NCBI GenBank assembly: GCA_015064965.1
Contig: SVRG01000007.1
Coordinates: 1 to 36,256, forward strand
DNA from: Oscillospiraceae bacterium
Lineage (GTDB): Bacteria; Bacillota; Clostridia; Oscillospirales; CAG-272
Reading direction: 5' to 3'
DNA: 36,256 nt
Positions within the stretch are counted from its first letter, which is position 1; every line of letters starts with the position of its first letter. The notes under the pieces are model-generated. The model was not told the DNA's origin, did not search any database, and saw nothing but the letters and a program-made list of their open reading frames with translations. A program made the position numbers and the translations under genes. Below, in pieces: positions 18,870-28,130 of the stretch.

Positions 18870-20242
18870 TTTTTGATGTTTATTATTATGCCAATAGCCA
18901 TGATTATTGCAAAAACAATGAGATAATACACAACAGAAATTCCATGAGAAATCGCGGTTGCATACATCATGAACGCGCTTGCAAAGGTTGCGAGAGCAGG
19001 AACAATAAAACGCTTGAACAAGCCAAACTCTTTGCCCTTTACCATAAACATGACATAAATCGGGATGTAAAGCGCATGAAGCGTGATAATGGGAAGCTCC
19101 GATGAATCAAATCCGTATGCGCCAAACCAACCTTCTTTGCCTGACATAGGTCCGGCAATGATGCTTGCATAGAAATAGAAGAACCAGAACATTGCCATCA
19201 AAAGTCCGATAATCGCAGAGTTTGAAGGCATATTGGTCTTTGCATCGATCGTTGTAAACACGTCGGGCTTCATGCCCTTATTTCTTATCGCAAGCGAATA
19301 TGTTGTTCTTGCAGAAGCAAGCATAAGACCGTTAAGAGTACCAAGGCAAGAGAGAGCAACAAAAAGATTAAGCACTGCACCTACACCGCCGCCAAAGATG
19401 TTTGTAAACGCCTTGCTGGCATCGTTGGTGAGTTCTTCAACAGTAGCACCGCCTGCAATACCGAGATTGTAACAAACGCAGATAGCCATTACGATAAGCG
19501 AGCCAACCGCAAGTGCGATGGGTAGATTGCGTTTTGCATCTTTAAGTTCGGCATTAACGCTTGTAGCGATAATCCAGCCGTCATATGCAAACGCGGTTGA
19601 AACTAGCGCGATGAAGAACAAGTTGCCTGAATTTGAATCCAAAGCGGGAGCCTGTGTAAAGTTTTCAACAATTGTACCGTTTGTAATGCCGACAATAACA
19701 CCGACAACTGCCATAAGTATGAGGGGAATAAGTTTTACAACGGTAGTTGTAACCTGAAATTTACCCGCAATTTTCGGCGAAAGCGTATTGAGCGCATAAC
19801 TGCCTATCATAAACGCAAGAGTTATAACCATGCACTCAGGGCCCGTAAGGGGGTTTTCGGCAAATCCCGGGAACACAGAGTTGAGAAAAACCACCGTGTA
19901 TCTTGCACTTACCCATGCAAGCACACCGGTAATTGCAGGCATATAAATCATAGCAATGAACCAACCTACAAAGTAGGAATAGCCCTCTCCCACTATTGCC
20001 TCTGCGTAGTCAATAACGCCGCCGGATTTTTCATATTTGGTTGCCATAAATGAGAACGCAAGACAACAAACAACCATGATAAGACCGCCTGCTATCCATG
20101 CCAGAATTGCGGGGGTAAGGTTGCCATTAGTCTTTGTCAAAATGTCCTGTGCTTTGAAAAATATGCCGCTACCTATTACTATGCCGACAACCATTGCAAT
20201 AGCGGTAAACAAGCCATATTTTTTGGTTAGTTTTTGTTCCAT
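18854..20242 (-). CDS. APC-superfamily amino acid permease
   Basis: 12-TM-like hydrophobic pattern; GIVIGSGIFFKAQDIL at the N-terminus and the AFAYDGWI segment. Confidence 0.92.
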   Translation of the reverse strand: MEQKLTKKYGLFTAIAMVVGIVIGSGIFFKAQDILTKTNGNLTPAILAWIAGGLIMVVCCLAFSFMATKYEKSGGVIDYAEAIVGEGYSYFVGWFIAMIYMPAITGVLAWVSARYTVVFLNSVFPGFAENPLTGPECMVITLAFMIGSYALNTLSPKIAGKFQVTTTVVKLIPLILMAVVGVIVGITNGTIVENFTQAPALDSNSGNLFFIALVSTAFAYDGWIIATSVNAELKDAKRNLPIALAVGSLIVMAICVCYNLGIAGGATVEELTNDASKAFTNIFGGGVGAVLNLFVALSCLGTLNGLMLASARTTYSLAIRNKGMKPDVFTTIDAKTNMPSNSAIIGLLMAMFWFFYFYASIIAGPMSGKEGWFGAYGFDSSELPIITLHALYIPIYVMFMVKGKEFGLFKRFIVPALATFASAFMMYATAISHGISVVYYLIVFAIIMAIGIIINIKNKKAA

Positions 20243-20311
20243 AATAGAACTCCTTTTCTTTAATGATACTATTATAACATATAATGATAAAAAATGCTAT
20301 AAAAAAAATTA

Positions 20312-20334
20312 AAACCCCCAAAAATGGGGGTTAT
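20312..20334 (-). terminator. Intrinsic terminator downstream of the D-Ala-D-Ala carboxypeptidase gene
   Basis: AACCCCCAAAAATGGGGGTT hairpin with flanking A/T tracts. Confidence 0.7.
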
Positions 20335-20335
20335 T

Positions 20336-21463
20336 TTACTGTGGAATATAGTTTTTATAAATCTTAAAAGCGTCGTATACCGCGCCGTAATTGCCCTCCT
20401 CTGCGGTGGACATTGCCCTGCCGGTTACAAGAATATACCTTTCGCCGCTTGGTGTTTCAGCGCACGAAACAAGGCAGTTGAGTGCCTCGTTAGTATATCC
20501 GGTTTTACCTGCGATGATCTCGGCAACTTCCGGTTCTGTGCCATACATACGGCTGAACACAGTGCTGACAAGCAAAAGTCCCTCCGGATGCTGGGGAGTT
20601 GCAGTAGTAACATATTGATACGTTGACATTATCTCTGCAAGCAACGGAATGTTCATAGCATATCGCATGATAATTGCAATATCGTGCGGAGTTGAGTAGT
20701 GATCGGGGTCATGCAAGCCGCTCGCGTTTACAAAGTGAGTATTTTCAAGGCCGAGAGCCGCTGCCTTTTCGTTCATGAGTTCTGCAAATTTTTCCTCACT
20801 GCCGGCAACCCTGACCGCAACCGCGGTGGTAGCGTCTGCACCGGAAGGAAGCGCTATTCCGTACAAAATATCAATCATCGGCACAGTTTCACTTGAAAGA
20901 AAACCTGCAACACTTGCGCCGGCTTTATAGGCAGGGTCGGTTATCGTATAGTCAAAGGTGAAGGTTTCGTTCAAGTCCTCGATATGCTCATATGCAACAA
21001 TAAGTGTCATAACCTTGGTCATGGACGCAGGATACATACGGGAATTGCCGTTTTTGTGCGCAAGCACCTTATTGTTCTTAATATCAAGAAGAATGGCAAA
21101 CTCGCTGCGGATATCCGTAAGGTTTACCGTATCGTCGGTATACATTGCGTAAACATCCGGCTCTTCAAGCGGCGAAAGCGGTGCTACAGTGGCGTTTGTC
21201 ACTGTTCCGGCGGGCAGCTCCTCAGTAGCAAATACTGCGGCGGTATCGCCGACGCTGTATCCGTGCTCCAAAAGCTCATTTTCAAGCGCGTTATTTCTGC
21301 CACGAAGCGCGCCAAGCAAGCAAAGCATTATAACAAGCGAAACAGAAAGCACCGACAAAAGCACAACCAAAAGTGTTTTAAAAGAAATTATACTGCCACC
21401 CTCAAGAGGTATTATATATGATTTTTCAAGGGGCTGCTGCCCGTTTGAATTTTGCTCTTGCAT
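20336..21463 (-). CDS. Serine-type D-Ala-D-Ala carboxypeptidase (penicillin-binding protein 5/DacA-like, peptidase S11)
   Basis: PASMTKVMT (SxxK), PSGADA (SxN-like position) and GKTGYTNEA (KTG); N-terminal TM anchor. Confidence 0.92.
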   Translation of the reverse strand: MQEQNSNGQQPLEKSYIIPLEGGSIISFKTLLVVLLSVLSVSLVIMLCLLGALRGRNNALENELLEHGYSVGDTAAVFATEELPAGTVTNATVAPLSPLEEPDVYAMYTDDTVNLTDIRSEFAILLDIKNNKVLAHKNGNSRMYPASMTKVMTLIVAYEHIEDLNETFTFDYTITDPAYKAGASVAGFLSSETVPMIDILYGIALPSGADATTAVAVRVAGSEEKFAELMNEKAAALGLENTHFVNASGLHDPDHYSTPHDIAIIMRYAMNIPLLAEIMSTYQYVTTATPQHPEGLLLVSTVFSRMYGTEPEVAEIIAGKTGYTNEALNCLVSCAETPSGERYILVTGRAMSTAEEGNYGAVYDAFKIYKNYIPQ

Positions 21464-21537
21464 GTCAAATTCCTTTCAGCAAAATAGCATTACATATTAT
21501 TTTATCACACTTTATATCTTTTTTCAATACTTCTGTC

Positions 21538-21566
21538 TTGCATTTATAAAATTAGTATAGTATAAT
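21538..21566 (+). promoter_or_regulatory. Predicted promoter of yajC
   Basis: TTGCAT, 17 nt, TATAAT, followed by ACGGAGG and an ATG. Confidence 0.7.
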
Positions 21567-21597
21567 AATAGCGATAATTTTAAAACGGAGGCAAAAA

Positions 21598-21939
21598 ATG
21601 TTTGATTTTCTTTTAACCGGCGAAGCTGCTCCCCAGGGCGGCGGTCTTGGTCCTATACTTCTTCTTGTACTGATGTTCGTAGTAATGTACTTCCTTATGA
21701 TTCGTCCTCAGAAGAAACAGGAGCAGGAAGCACAAAAGATGCGCGACGGTCTTCAGGTTGGCGATGAAATCACCACCATCGGCGGTATCATCGGAGAAAT
21801 AGTTTCCATCAAAGAAGAGACCATCACCATTGAAACCAGCCGTGCTGGCACAAAAATCCGCTTTCTCAAGAGCGCTGTAAGAAGCGTTGACGTAAGCGCA
21901 GAAGACAAGAAAAAGGCTGCTGAAGGCAACAACAACTAA
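21598..21939 (+). CDS. yajC: Preprotein translocase subunit YajC
   Basis: LVLMFVVMYFLMIRPQKKQEQEAQKMRDGLQVGDEITTIGGIIGEIVSI. Confidence 0.96.
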   Translation: MFDFLLTGEAAPQGGGLGPILLLVLMFVVMYFLMIRPQKKQEQEAQKMRDGLQVGDEITTIGGIIGEIVSIKEETITIETSRAGTKIRFLKSAVRSVDVSAEDKKKAAEGNNN

Positions 21940-21941
21940 AC

Positions 21942-21974
21942 AAAAATTCCACCCAGAAGGGTGGAATTTTTTTG
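21942..21974. terminator. Bidirectional intrinsic terminator between yajC and SGNH gene A
   Basis: AAAAATTCCACCCAGAAGGGTGGAATTTTT. Confidence 0.85.
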
Positions 21975-21976
21975 TT

Positions 21977-24727
21977 TTAGAACACGAGTTTCTTAAACAT
22001 CTGAAGAACATGGAGAATATCAACATCACGCATACCGTAGAAAGCAGGAAGATAAGCATTATAAAGATCTGTGGGCGTTCCGTTGAGCAAGTAGGAAAGG
22101 CTGACAAGCGCATCACCAATGTCAACCACGCCGTCAACGTTAAGGTCTTCAACCTTTATAACCTCATTGGTAAGTCCTTCTGCAAGGTTTACGGTAATGG
22201 AACCGGTGTTTTTGAGGATGTCATACTTTGCAGACTCCAGAGAACCGCCAAGCCAGCTAAACTCGCGAACGGGCTTGCCTTCAGGCCATGTTTTGAGGTT
22301 GAGAGTAATTGTTCCGGTAAGATAGTTCTGTCCGCAAGCACCGTTACGGATATTATCACGGATAACAACATTAGGACCTACATTAATTACCATGTTGCCG
22401 CTATAAGTGCCGTAAATTGCCTTGGAATAATTGCCGTTATAGAGATAGTTGCCGCCCATGAAGTAGCTGAAATCACCGCCGTTTACGGTAATTGTGCAAT
22501 CTTCATCAGATCCAACGGACTCACGGCTGTTATACCAACCGGAAGCCTTATCCTCGCTAAAGGAAATCACGCCTGCTGCCAAAAGTGCCGCTTTTGATTT
22601 GAATGTTTCGGTAAATGTTACATTGTTATAGCCGCATGCAATATGAATTGCGCCGGTAGATGTAGTGTAAATACCGATATTATCGAAAGTAGCATCATTC
22701 TTGATGTGGAAATGCTTTGCGTTTGTATGAAGGGATGCGCCCTCGCCATATCCCTTGATAGTGAGGTTTTTAACATTTACAGGGGTTGGCATACCGTACT
22801 GAGCGTCGCCAATCTTTTCGTACTTATATTCACCAATGATGTGAATGGTGGAGCCGTCAACAGCCTTTGCAAATGCTATTGCAAGGTTGGATGTGGGGTT
22901 TTCAAGAGTACATTCTGCATTGTTTGTACCGTATACCACACCCGCTACCGGTTCTTCGGGCGCTTCAGGAGCAACATAGATGTCCATTTGACCAAAGTTT
23001 TCGGGAACTGTAATTCCGTTTCTGATAGCGTCATAAATCGCATCTGCATAAATTGCATAGCCTGCTACATGGGGATGGAGGTTGTCGCCGGAAAGGAGCT
23101 CGCCTGCAAGCGCCTCATCAAGTGTGAGTGCATAGAGGTCGATGTAGGTTACATCCTTGCCTGCTGCGTCAAGTGCATTGAGCACAACATCCTGAATTCC
23201 GCGGATATTTGCAACTGCTGCAACATCGGTGGATTTACGATAGATAGCACTTGTACCGTATACCATTTCGGTAGAGTCAAGTTCTTCATAACCGAGCACA
23301 AATGCCTCATATTCTTCAGCATATCTGTCGCCCATACCGTATGTGTATGTTGTGGAGTTTGCATCATTGGTGCCAAGACCGATGATTACGATATCGGGGT
23401 CGGTTTCTTCCATGGAAAGAGTGTACGCAAGTCCCTCGGTATAGCCAAGGCCGCTGTATTGCATAACCTTGGTTGCGCCGCAACCGTAGTTTGCAACTAC
23501 AACATCCTCGCCAAGATCAAACATCTTTTTGTAAAGCTGTGCAGGATAAGAGCCAAGCTCAAAGTTTTCAACTTTGTTAATAACCGCTCTTGAACCCTGA
23601 GTGATAGAGTCGCCGATACATGCAATACGGGTGGGCTCGTCATATTTCTGCGCCGCGCCGTTTACGCTGTCAAAACGAACATAATCAACATTTTTTGCAG
23701 TGGGATAAGTAAGAGTTGCTGTTGCAGAACCGTCAGTATAACCCTTAACCTGAGTTGCATCAAGAATAATGCCGTCTGCAAGATCTGCCGCTTCTGCTAC
23801 GGTAACGGTGTAGTCACCGCGAACAAGCTGCTGGTATGCAGCGGTGATCTGTGTTGCACCAACTTCAAAGCCGTTAAGTTTACCGCCGTTGATATTGATA
23901 GCGATTTCACCGTCAATTGCATAGAACTTGCTATCAGATTTTGTGTACTGCGAGCAAGCGCTTGTACGTGTGGAAGTCTGACCGATATAACCCTGCGCAT
24001 AAATAGGAGTATTGAATGTACCGCCGTTAATGGTGAGGATTGCATCATCTGCAAGGATGCTCATACCGGAAATCGAGAAAGCCTTGTCAACCTTGAGTGC
24101 AGTATCTGCATCATAGGAAACAGTGCTGCCGAAGGTACCGCCATTGATAGTAATAGTAATGGGAGCAGCGATGGAGCCAAGGAGTGATGAATAGCCGAGA
24201 CGGTAGCTACCGCCCATGAAATGGCGGAATGTACCGCCGTCTACTACGATATCATAAGGCAGCTCGCAAACGAGAATCTTGTTTTCTGCATAATACTTCT
24301 CGGGGGTTGCAGTAGTCTCACCGCTTGTGCTTTCAAAATTGTGATAACCGCCGTAGAAATCAAGCGTACCTGTAACTGCGAATTTGTTTGTAAAGGTTAC
24401 AGAGTTAAAACCGCCGTAAATCACGCCTTCGGTTGCCTCAACAGGAAGGTCAAGAGTGATTACATTGTCATTTGTGTTCTTTTCAAACATAAGAGAGCCG
24501 TCGAGAATAAGCTTTGCACCATTTTCAGAGGTGATGGTGAGCGCGCCCGCCTGCTCAGGAATTACAGTGCCGTCTGCTACGGTAACATCCTCGGTGAGCG
24601 TAACAGTGCCGCCGGCACCGTTTAAAGCCGCTACTGCATCAAGAAGTCCGTCAGCAGCAAATGCACTTACTGCCATGATTGCCGCAAGTGTCAGCACTAC
24701 CAAAAGTGATAACAGTTTTTTGTTCAT
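21977..24727 (-). CDS. Secreted SGNH/GDSL hydrolase flanked by beta-strand repeat modules, C-terminal dockerin-like module (paralogue A)
   Basis: Signal peptide MNKKLLSLLVVLTLAAIMAVSAFA; many (I/T)TxNGGTF repeats; GDSITQG, GTNDA and DNLHPH SGNH blocks; C-terminal DLNVDGVVDIGDALVSLSYLL calcium-loop-like segment. ATG start at 24727; the ORF track begins at a TTG upstream. Confidence 0.88.
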   Translation of the reverse strand: MNKKLLSLLVVLTLAAIMAVSAFAADGLLDAVAALNGAGGTVTLTEDVTVADGTVIPEQAGALTITSENGAKLILDGSLMFEKNTNDNVITLDLPVEATEGVIYGGFNSVTFTNKFAVTGTLDFYGGYHNFESTSGETTATPEKYYAENKILVCELPYDIVVDGGTFRHFMGGSYRLGYSSLLGSIAAPITITINGGTFGSTVSYDADTALKVDKAFSISGMSILADDAILTINGGTFNTPIYAQGYIGQTSTRTSACSQYTKSDSKFYAIDGEIAININGGKLNGFEVGATQITAAYQQLVRGDYTVTVAEAADLADGIILDATQVKGYTDGSATATLTYPTAKNVDYVRFDSVNGAAQKYDEPTRIACIGDSITQGSRAVINKVENFELGSYPAQLYKKMFDLGEDVVVANYGCGATKVMQYSGLGYTEGLAYTLSMEETDPDIVIIGLGTNDANSTTYTYGMGDRYAEEYEAFVLGYEELDSTEMVYGTSAIYRKSTDVAAVANIRGIQDVVLNALDAAGKDVTYIDLYALTLDEALAGELLSGDNLHPHVAGYAIYADAIYDAIRNGITVPENFGQMDIYVAPEAPEEPVAGVVYGTNNAECTLENPTSNLAIAFAKAVDGSTIHIIGEYKYEKIGDAQYGMPTPVNVKNLTIKGYGEGASLHTNAKHFHIKNDATFDNIGIYTTSTGAIHIACGYNNVTFTETFKSKAALLAAGVISFSEDKASGWYNSRESVGSDEDCTITVNGGDFSYFMGGNYLYNGNYSKAIYGTYSGNMVINVGPNVVIRDNIRNGACGQNYLTGTITLNLKTWPEGKPVREFSWLGGSLESAKYDILKNTGSITVNLAEGLTNEVIKVEDLNVDGVVDIGDALVSLSYLLNGTPTDLYNAYLPAFYGMRDVDILHVLQMFKKLVF

Positions 24728-24743
24728 TTTATACAACCTTTCC

Positions 24744-24757
24744 GGCTTTTTAAAGCC
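24744..24757 (-). promoter_or_regulatory. 5'-leader hairpin of SGNH paralogue A
   Basis: Reverse strand GGCTTTAAAAAGCC, 16 nt upstream of the ATG, followed by GGAAAGGTTGTATAAAATG; counterpart at 30931-30944. Confidence 0.5.
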
Positions 24758-24849
24758 ATATTATTTCCAATATATATAATAACATATTTATAATTATTTT
24801 CAATAGAAAAAACTATTATCAATCAAATATCTTTTTGCACCGTCACCAA

Positions 24850-25836
24850 TCAATTCAGCTTCAGTCTTTTAATCAGTTTTTCTGACTCCTCATTTACGCG
24901 GTCATAATCAACGTAGTCGCGGTAAAGTTTCTCAATTTCGTCATGCGTATGCAAAGACTTTGAAAGTTCTTCGCAAGCATGCAAAGTAAGACTCTCACAC
25001 TCGGAAAGTAAAAACTGAATATTCTCAGATTCTACGCCGCTGCAAAAGCGCTTGAGCGTGTCGCCGCTATCCGCAAGTGCAATCGCACCTTTGCTGAACA
25101 CGATCGCGCGCGGACACTCAGGCACTAAAAAATCGTAAAACACTTCGCACCGCTTGCCTGCAAATAATTTTAATGCTTCGCAAAGCGCGGCTTCACCCAC
25201 GATTCCCGAAAAGCATACAGTGTTATCCGGCAAAAAAGTCTCTGTATAATCAACAACACCTTTCGGGGTTGCACTCCGCGCAAAAAGTTCCCTCTTTTCG
25301 CCGCTGCTTTCCCCTGCGAAAAAACTTGACAAATATGTGTGAAGCTTTTTGATATCAAGCATTTCGCGAGCTTGTGCAAGTGCCTCTTTTTTCAAAGAAA
25401 GCGCTGCGCCAAGCATTGAATATGCTGTGCGGTAATGCGTTTTATTTTTGAAAAAAAGTTCTTCAACTTCACCTTTAAAAGTTGCAAATTCCGCCTGATT
25501 TTTAAAGTGCCCAAGATCAACAACTTCATCGCATATACCGGGCAAAACAGGGTCGATGCTGTGAGGTGCAGTACCGTCAAGCAACACTACCCCCTTTTGT
25601 ACGATGCGAACCGCATCAAGGCTTGACGGGTCGGACGCGCACCTAAACTCCTCCACATCGTACCCTTTCTCCGTGGCATGCTTTGCCACCTTTTTCATGA
25701 GCGTATTTTTTCCAACGCCGGGGCCGCCCTTGAGAACGTAGGTATAATGCCCTCCCTCCCACGGCGCCACGATACCCGAAAATCTTGAAAAAAATCCCCT
25801 TCCGCTATTTGCTCCGGGAAAATATGTCTTGTTCAT
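24850..25836 (-). CDS. P-loop ATPase/nucleotide kinase-like protein (PRK06851-like)
   Basis: YVLKGGPGVGKNTLMKKVAKHATEKGYDVEEFRCASDPSSLDAVRI, then VVLLDGTAPHSIDPVLPGICDEVVDLG, a pattern typical of this Firmicutes ATPase family. Confidence 0.8.
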   Translation of the reverse strand: MNKTYFPGANSGRGFFSRFSGIVAPWEGGHYTYVLKGGPGVGKNTLMKKVAKHATEKGYDVEEFRCASDPSSLDAVRIVQKGVVLLDGTAPHSIDPVLPGICDEVVDLGHFKNQAEFATFKGEVEELFFKNKTHYRTAYSMLGAALSLKKEALAQAREMLDIKKLHTYLSSFFAGESSGEKRELFARSATPKGVVDYTETFLPDNTVCFSGIVGEAALCEALKLFAGKRCEVFYDFLVPECPRAIVFSKGAIALADSGDTLKRFCSGVESENIQFLLSECESLTLHACEELSKSLHTHDEIEKLYRDYVDYDRVNEESEKLIKRLKLN

Positions 25837-25900
25837 AAGCTACCTCCGTTGTGGTTTTTCTAACATTAATATATGCAGGTATTAAATTTTTGCTTAACAC

Positions 25901-25929
25901 TTGAATTTTTTTGGTTGCTTTGTTATAAT
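25901..25929 (+). promoter_or_regulatory. Predicted promoter of the dockerin-like/beta-propeller gene
   Basis: TTGAAT, 17 nt, TATAAT, then a GGAGG ribosome-binding site before ATG 25962. Confidence 0.65.
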
Positions 25930-25961
25930 ATACTTATCAATTTTTAACTATGGAGGAAAAC

Positions 25962-27233
25962 ATGAAAAAAATTATTTCTGCTATCATTTTGGCAACGCTT
26001 CTCCTCTCCCTGCTTGCGGTTGGCGCATCTGCTGCATACACTGCTCCCACTATTGCTGACGCTCTTACAATTATAAAGGGCTTTTTGAGCGATTCCACGG
26101 ATCTTGCACTCGACGTAAACAATGACGGCGCAGTCAATCTAAAGGACGGTCTGCACGGCATTAAGCGTGTGCTTTGGGCAAACGACCTTCCCGCCGTACA
26201 AAACACTCAGCTTTTCGGCACATCCACCTCTTATGACCTTTACACCTACAACTACTGCCCTTCCATCATGGAAGAAGATGACGGTACACTCCATGTTTAT
26301 TACTGCACCAACAAGGGCGACCACGGCTTTTACATGACCTATATCGACTACATCGGCTACCGCACCGGTACCCCTAACGGCGACGGAACATACACCTGGA
26401 GCAATGAGTCAATTGTGCTCTCCCCCTCCGCTTCAGGCGCATGGGACGACAAGCACAACTGCGACCCCTCGGTAATCAAAGGCACTTTTAAGTACAATGA
26501 CACAAATTATTCCTATCTTATGGCATATCTCGGTTGCACACAGGGCGATATCAATGACATTGGTCTTGCTGTTGCAAACAATCCCGCAGGTCCTTGGGTA
26601 AAAGTTGGCACAACTCCCCTTGTCGACTATGTTTACAACGAAGACTCCTCAAACAACTGGGGCGTTGGTCAGCCCTCACTTGTAAACAAGGGCGGCGCAG
26701 ACAGCGGCAAGGTCTGGTTTTTCTTTACTCGTGGCGACATTAACGGAACTCGTACAATCGTTTGCGACTGCGACTTCTCCGACCTTAACAATCCCGTTGT
26801 CGGCACCGAGACCAAGCTTGAAAATGAGGGACTTGTCACTCTCGACACCGGCGCAAGAAGCATCATCAACAACGCAGACTTTGCTTTTGACGATGCAAGA
26901 AAGGTTCTTTATGCATCTTCAGGTTGTCATCCTTTCCCCACAAGTGCTCCTAACTTTATCGCCGGCAAAACCCGCGTAACTTCCTTCCGTTTCGGCGGTG
27001 AGGACATCGCAGAAATCACCTACGGCTCGGCTTCCAAAGCAAAATGGAAGTACCTTGCAACAATTGACAGTGAAGACACCGGCTTCCCGCGTAATCACAA
27101 CAGCGGCCTTGTGCGTGACGAATACGGTCACACAAGCGGCAACATACTCACCGTATTCTATACAGTTTCTGAGGAGCTTTCCTCCTATGCTGAAAGAACC
27201 TACAGAATCCACTCAATGTCAGTTGTAAAATAG
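25962..27233 (+). CDS. Secreted beta-propeller glycosidase-like protein (GH43/GH32-clan-like) with N-terminal dockerin-like module
   Basis: Signal peptide MKKIISAIILATLLLSLLAVGASA; LDVNNDGAVNLKDGLHGIKRVL calcium-loop segment; propeller-like repeats (CPSIMEEDDGTLHVYYC, CDPSVIKG, GQPSLVNKGGADSGKVWFFF, NADFAFDDARKVLYASSG). ATG 25962 follows TATGGAGGAAAAC. Confidence 0.72.
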   Translation: MKKIISAIILATLLLSLLAVGASAAYTAPTIADALTIIKGFLSDSTDLALDVNNDGAVNLKDGLHGIKRVLWANDLPAVQNTQLFGTSTSYDLYTYNYCPSIMEEDDGTLHVYYCTNKGDHGFYMTYIDYIGYRTGTPNGDGTYTWSNESIVLSPSASGAWDDKHNCDPSVIKGTFKYNDTNYSYLMAYLGCTQGDINDIGLAVANNPAGPWVKVGTTPLVDYVYNEDSSNNWGVGQPSLVNKGGADSGKVWFFFTRGDINGTRTIVCDCDFSDLNNPVVGTETKLENEGLVTLDTGARSIINNADFAFDDARKVLYASSGCHPFPTSAPNFIAGKTRVTSFRFGGEDIAEITYGSASKAKWKYLATIDSEDTGFPRNHNSGLVRDEYGHTSGNILTVFYTVSEELSSYAERTYRIHSMSVVK

Positions 27234-27237
27234 CTCA

Positions 27238-27276
27238 AAAACGCCCTTGGCAAATAACCAAGGGCGTTTATTTTTC
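27238..27276 (+). terminator. Intrinsic terminator
   Basis: AAAACGCCCTTGGCAAATAACCAAGGGCGTTTATTTTT. Confidence 0.85.
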
Positions 27277-27371
27277 AAAAAAATTATTTTTTATCAACAA
27301 TAATATTGATATTTTTCGCGATTTATGTTATTTTATATTTGTTAATTTATTTTCGAAAGAAGGAACTTTTT

Positions 27372-28055
27372 ATGAAAAAGCTTTATACCGGCAAAACCAA
27401 AGATGTTTACGAACTTGACAACGGCAATGTAATGCTCAAGTTTAAGGACGATTGTACCGGAAAAGACGGCGTTTTTGATCCCGGTGAAAACACCGTTGGT
27501 CTTACTATCGAGGGCATTGGCAAAGCCAACCTCCGTACCTCTGTTTACTATTTCGACATTCTCAAGGAAGCAGGCATCAAGACCCACTATGTTGGCGCAA
27601 ATGTAGATGAAGCAACCATGGAAGTTCTTCCCGCAACTGTTTTCGGTCACGGTCTTGAAGTTATCTGCCGACTCGTTGCAACCGGCAGCTTTATCCGCCG
27701 CTATGGCGAATACATCGCAGACGGCACTCCTCTTGAAGGCGGCTATGTAGAGTGCACATTTAAAAACGACGAAAAAGGCGACCCGCTTGTAACAGGCGAA
27801 GGCCTTGCAGCTCTCGGTGTTATGTCCCCTGCTATGTTTGAAAGCATGAAGGAACAGACCCTTAAGATCACAAAAATCGTTGCTGACGACCTTAAAACCA
27901 TCGGTCTTGATCTTTGGGACATCAAGTTTGAGTTTGGTTACAACAACGGCGAAGTTATCCTTATCGACGAAATTGCTTCCGGCAACATGCGCGTATACAA
28001 GGACGGCAAGATTGTTGATCCCGTTGAACTCACAAAGCTTATCCTTGCAAGATAA
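27372..28055 (+). CDS. purC: Phosphoribosylaminoimidazole-succinocarboxamide synthase
   Basis: [52 protein letters not shown] and the [26 protein letters not shown]-terminal signature. Start at MKKLYTGK (27372). Confidence 0.95.
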   Translation: MKKLYTGKTKDVYELDNGNVMLKFKDDCTGKDGVFDPGENTVGLTIEGIGKANLRTSVYYFDILKEAGIKTHYVGANVDEATMEVLPATVFGHGLEVICRLVATGSFIRRYGEYIADGTPLEGGYVECTFKNDEKGDPLVTGEGLAALGVMSPAMFESMKEQTLKITKIVADDLKTIGLDLWDIKFEFGYNNGEVILIDEIASGNMRVYKDGKIVDPVELTKLILAR

Positions 28056-28058
28056 ATT

Positions 28059-28088
28059 TAAAAGGCTCGCAAATGCGAGCCTTTTTTG
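28059..28088 (+). terminator. Intrinsic terminator of purC
   Basis: AAAAGGCTCGCAAATGCGAGCCTTTTTT. Confidence 0.85.
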
Positions 28089-28094
28089 TTTGCT

Positions 28095-28130
28095 AAAAAG
28101 GGTATCCGGAATCGGATACCCTTTTTAAAA
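28095..28130 (-). terminator. Intrinsic terminator of SGNH gene B
   Basis: AAAAAGGGTATCCGGAATCGGATACCCTTTTT, directly downstream of the gene B stop. Confidence 0.85.

Noticed and set aside
20243-20312. AT-rich imperfect inverted repeat upstream of the APC permease considered as a riboswitch or T-box
   Set aside because: Too short, and no T-box sequence or recognisable aptamer; probably ordinary promoter DNA.
22643-23593. 316-aa plus-strand ORF (and neighbours 22010-22597, 24221-24625) antisense to SGNH paralogue A
   Set aside because: Same artefact as in paralogue B: no recognisable domain, atypical Cys-rich composition, opposite a convincing gene.
21977-24727. Repeated NGGTF-encoding DNA considered as a tandem repeat or CRISPR-like array
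   Set aside because: The periodicity is at protein level with divergent DNA and irregular spacing; no conserved direct repeat with unique spacers.
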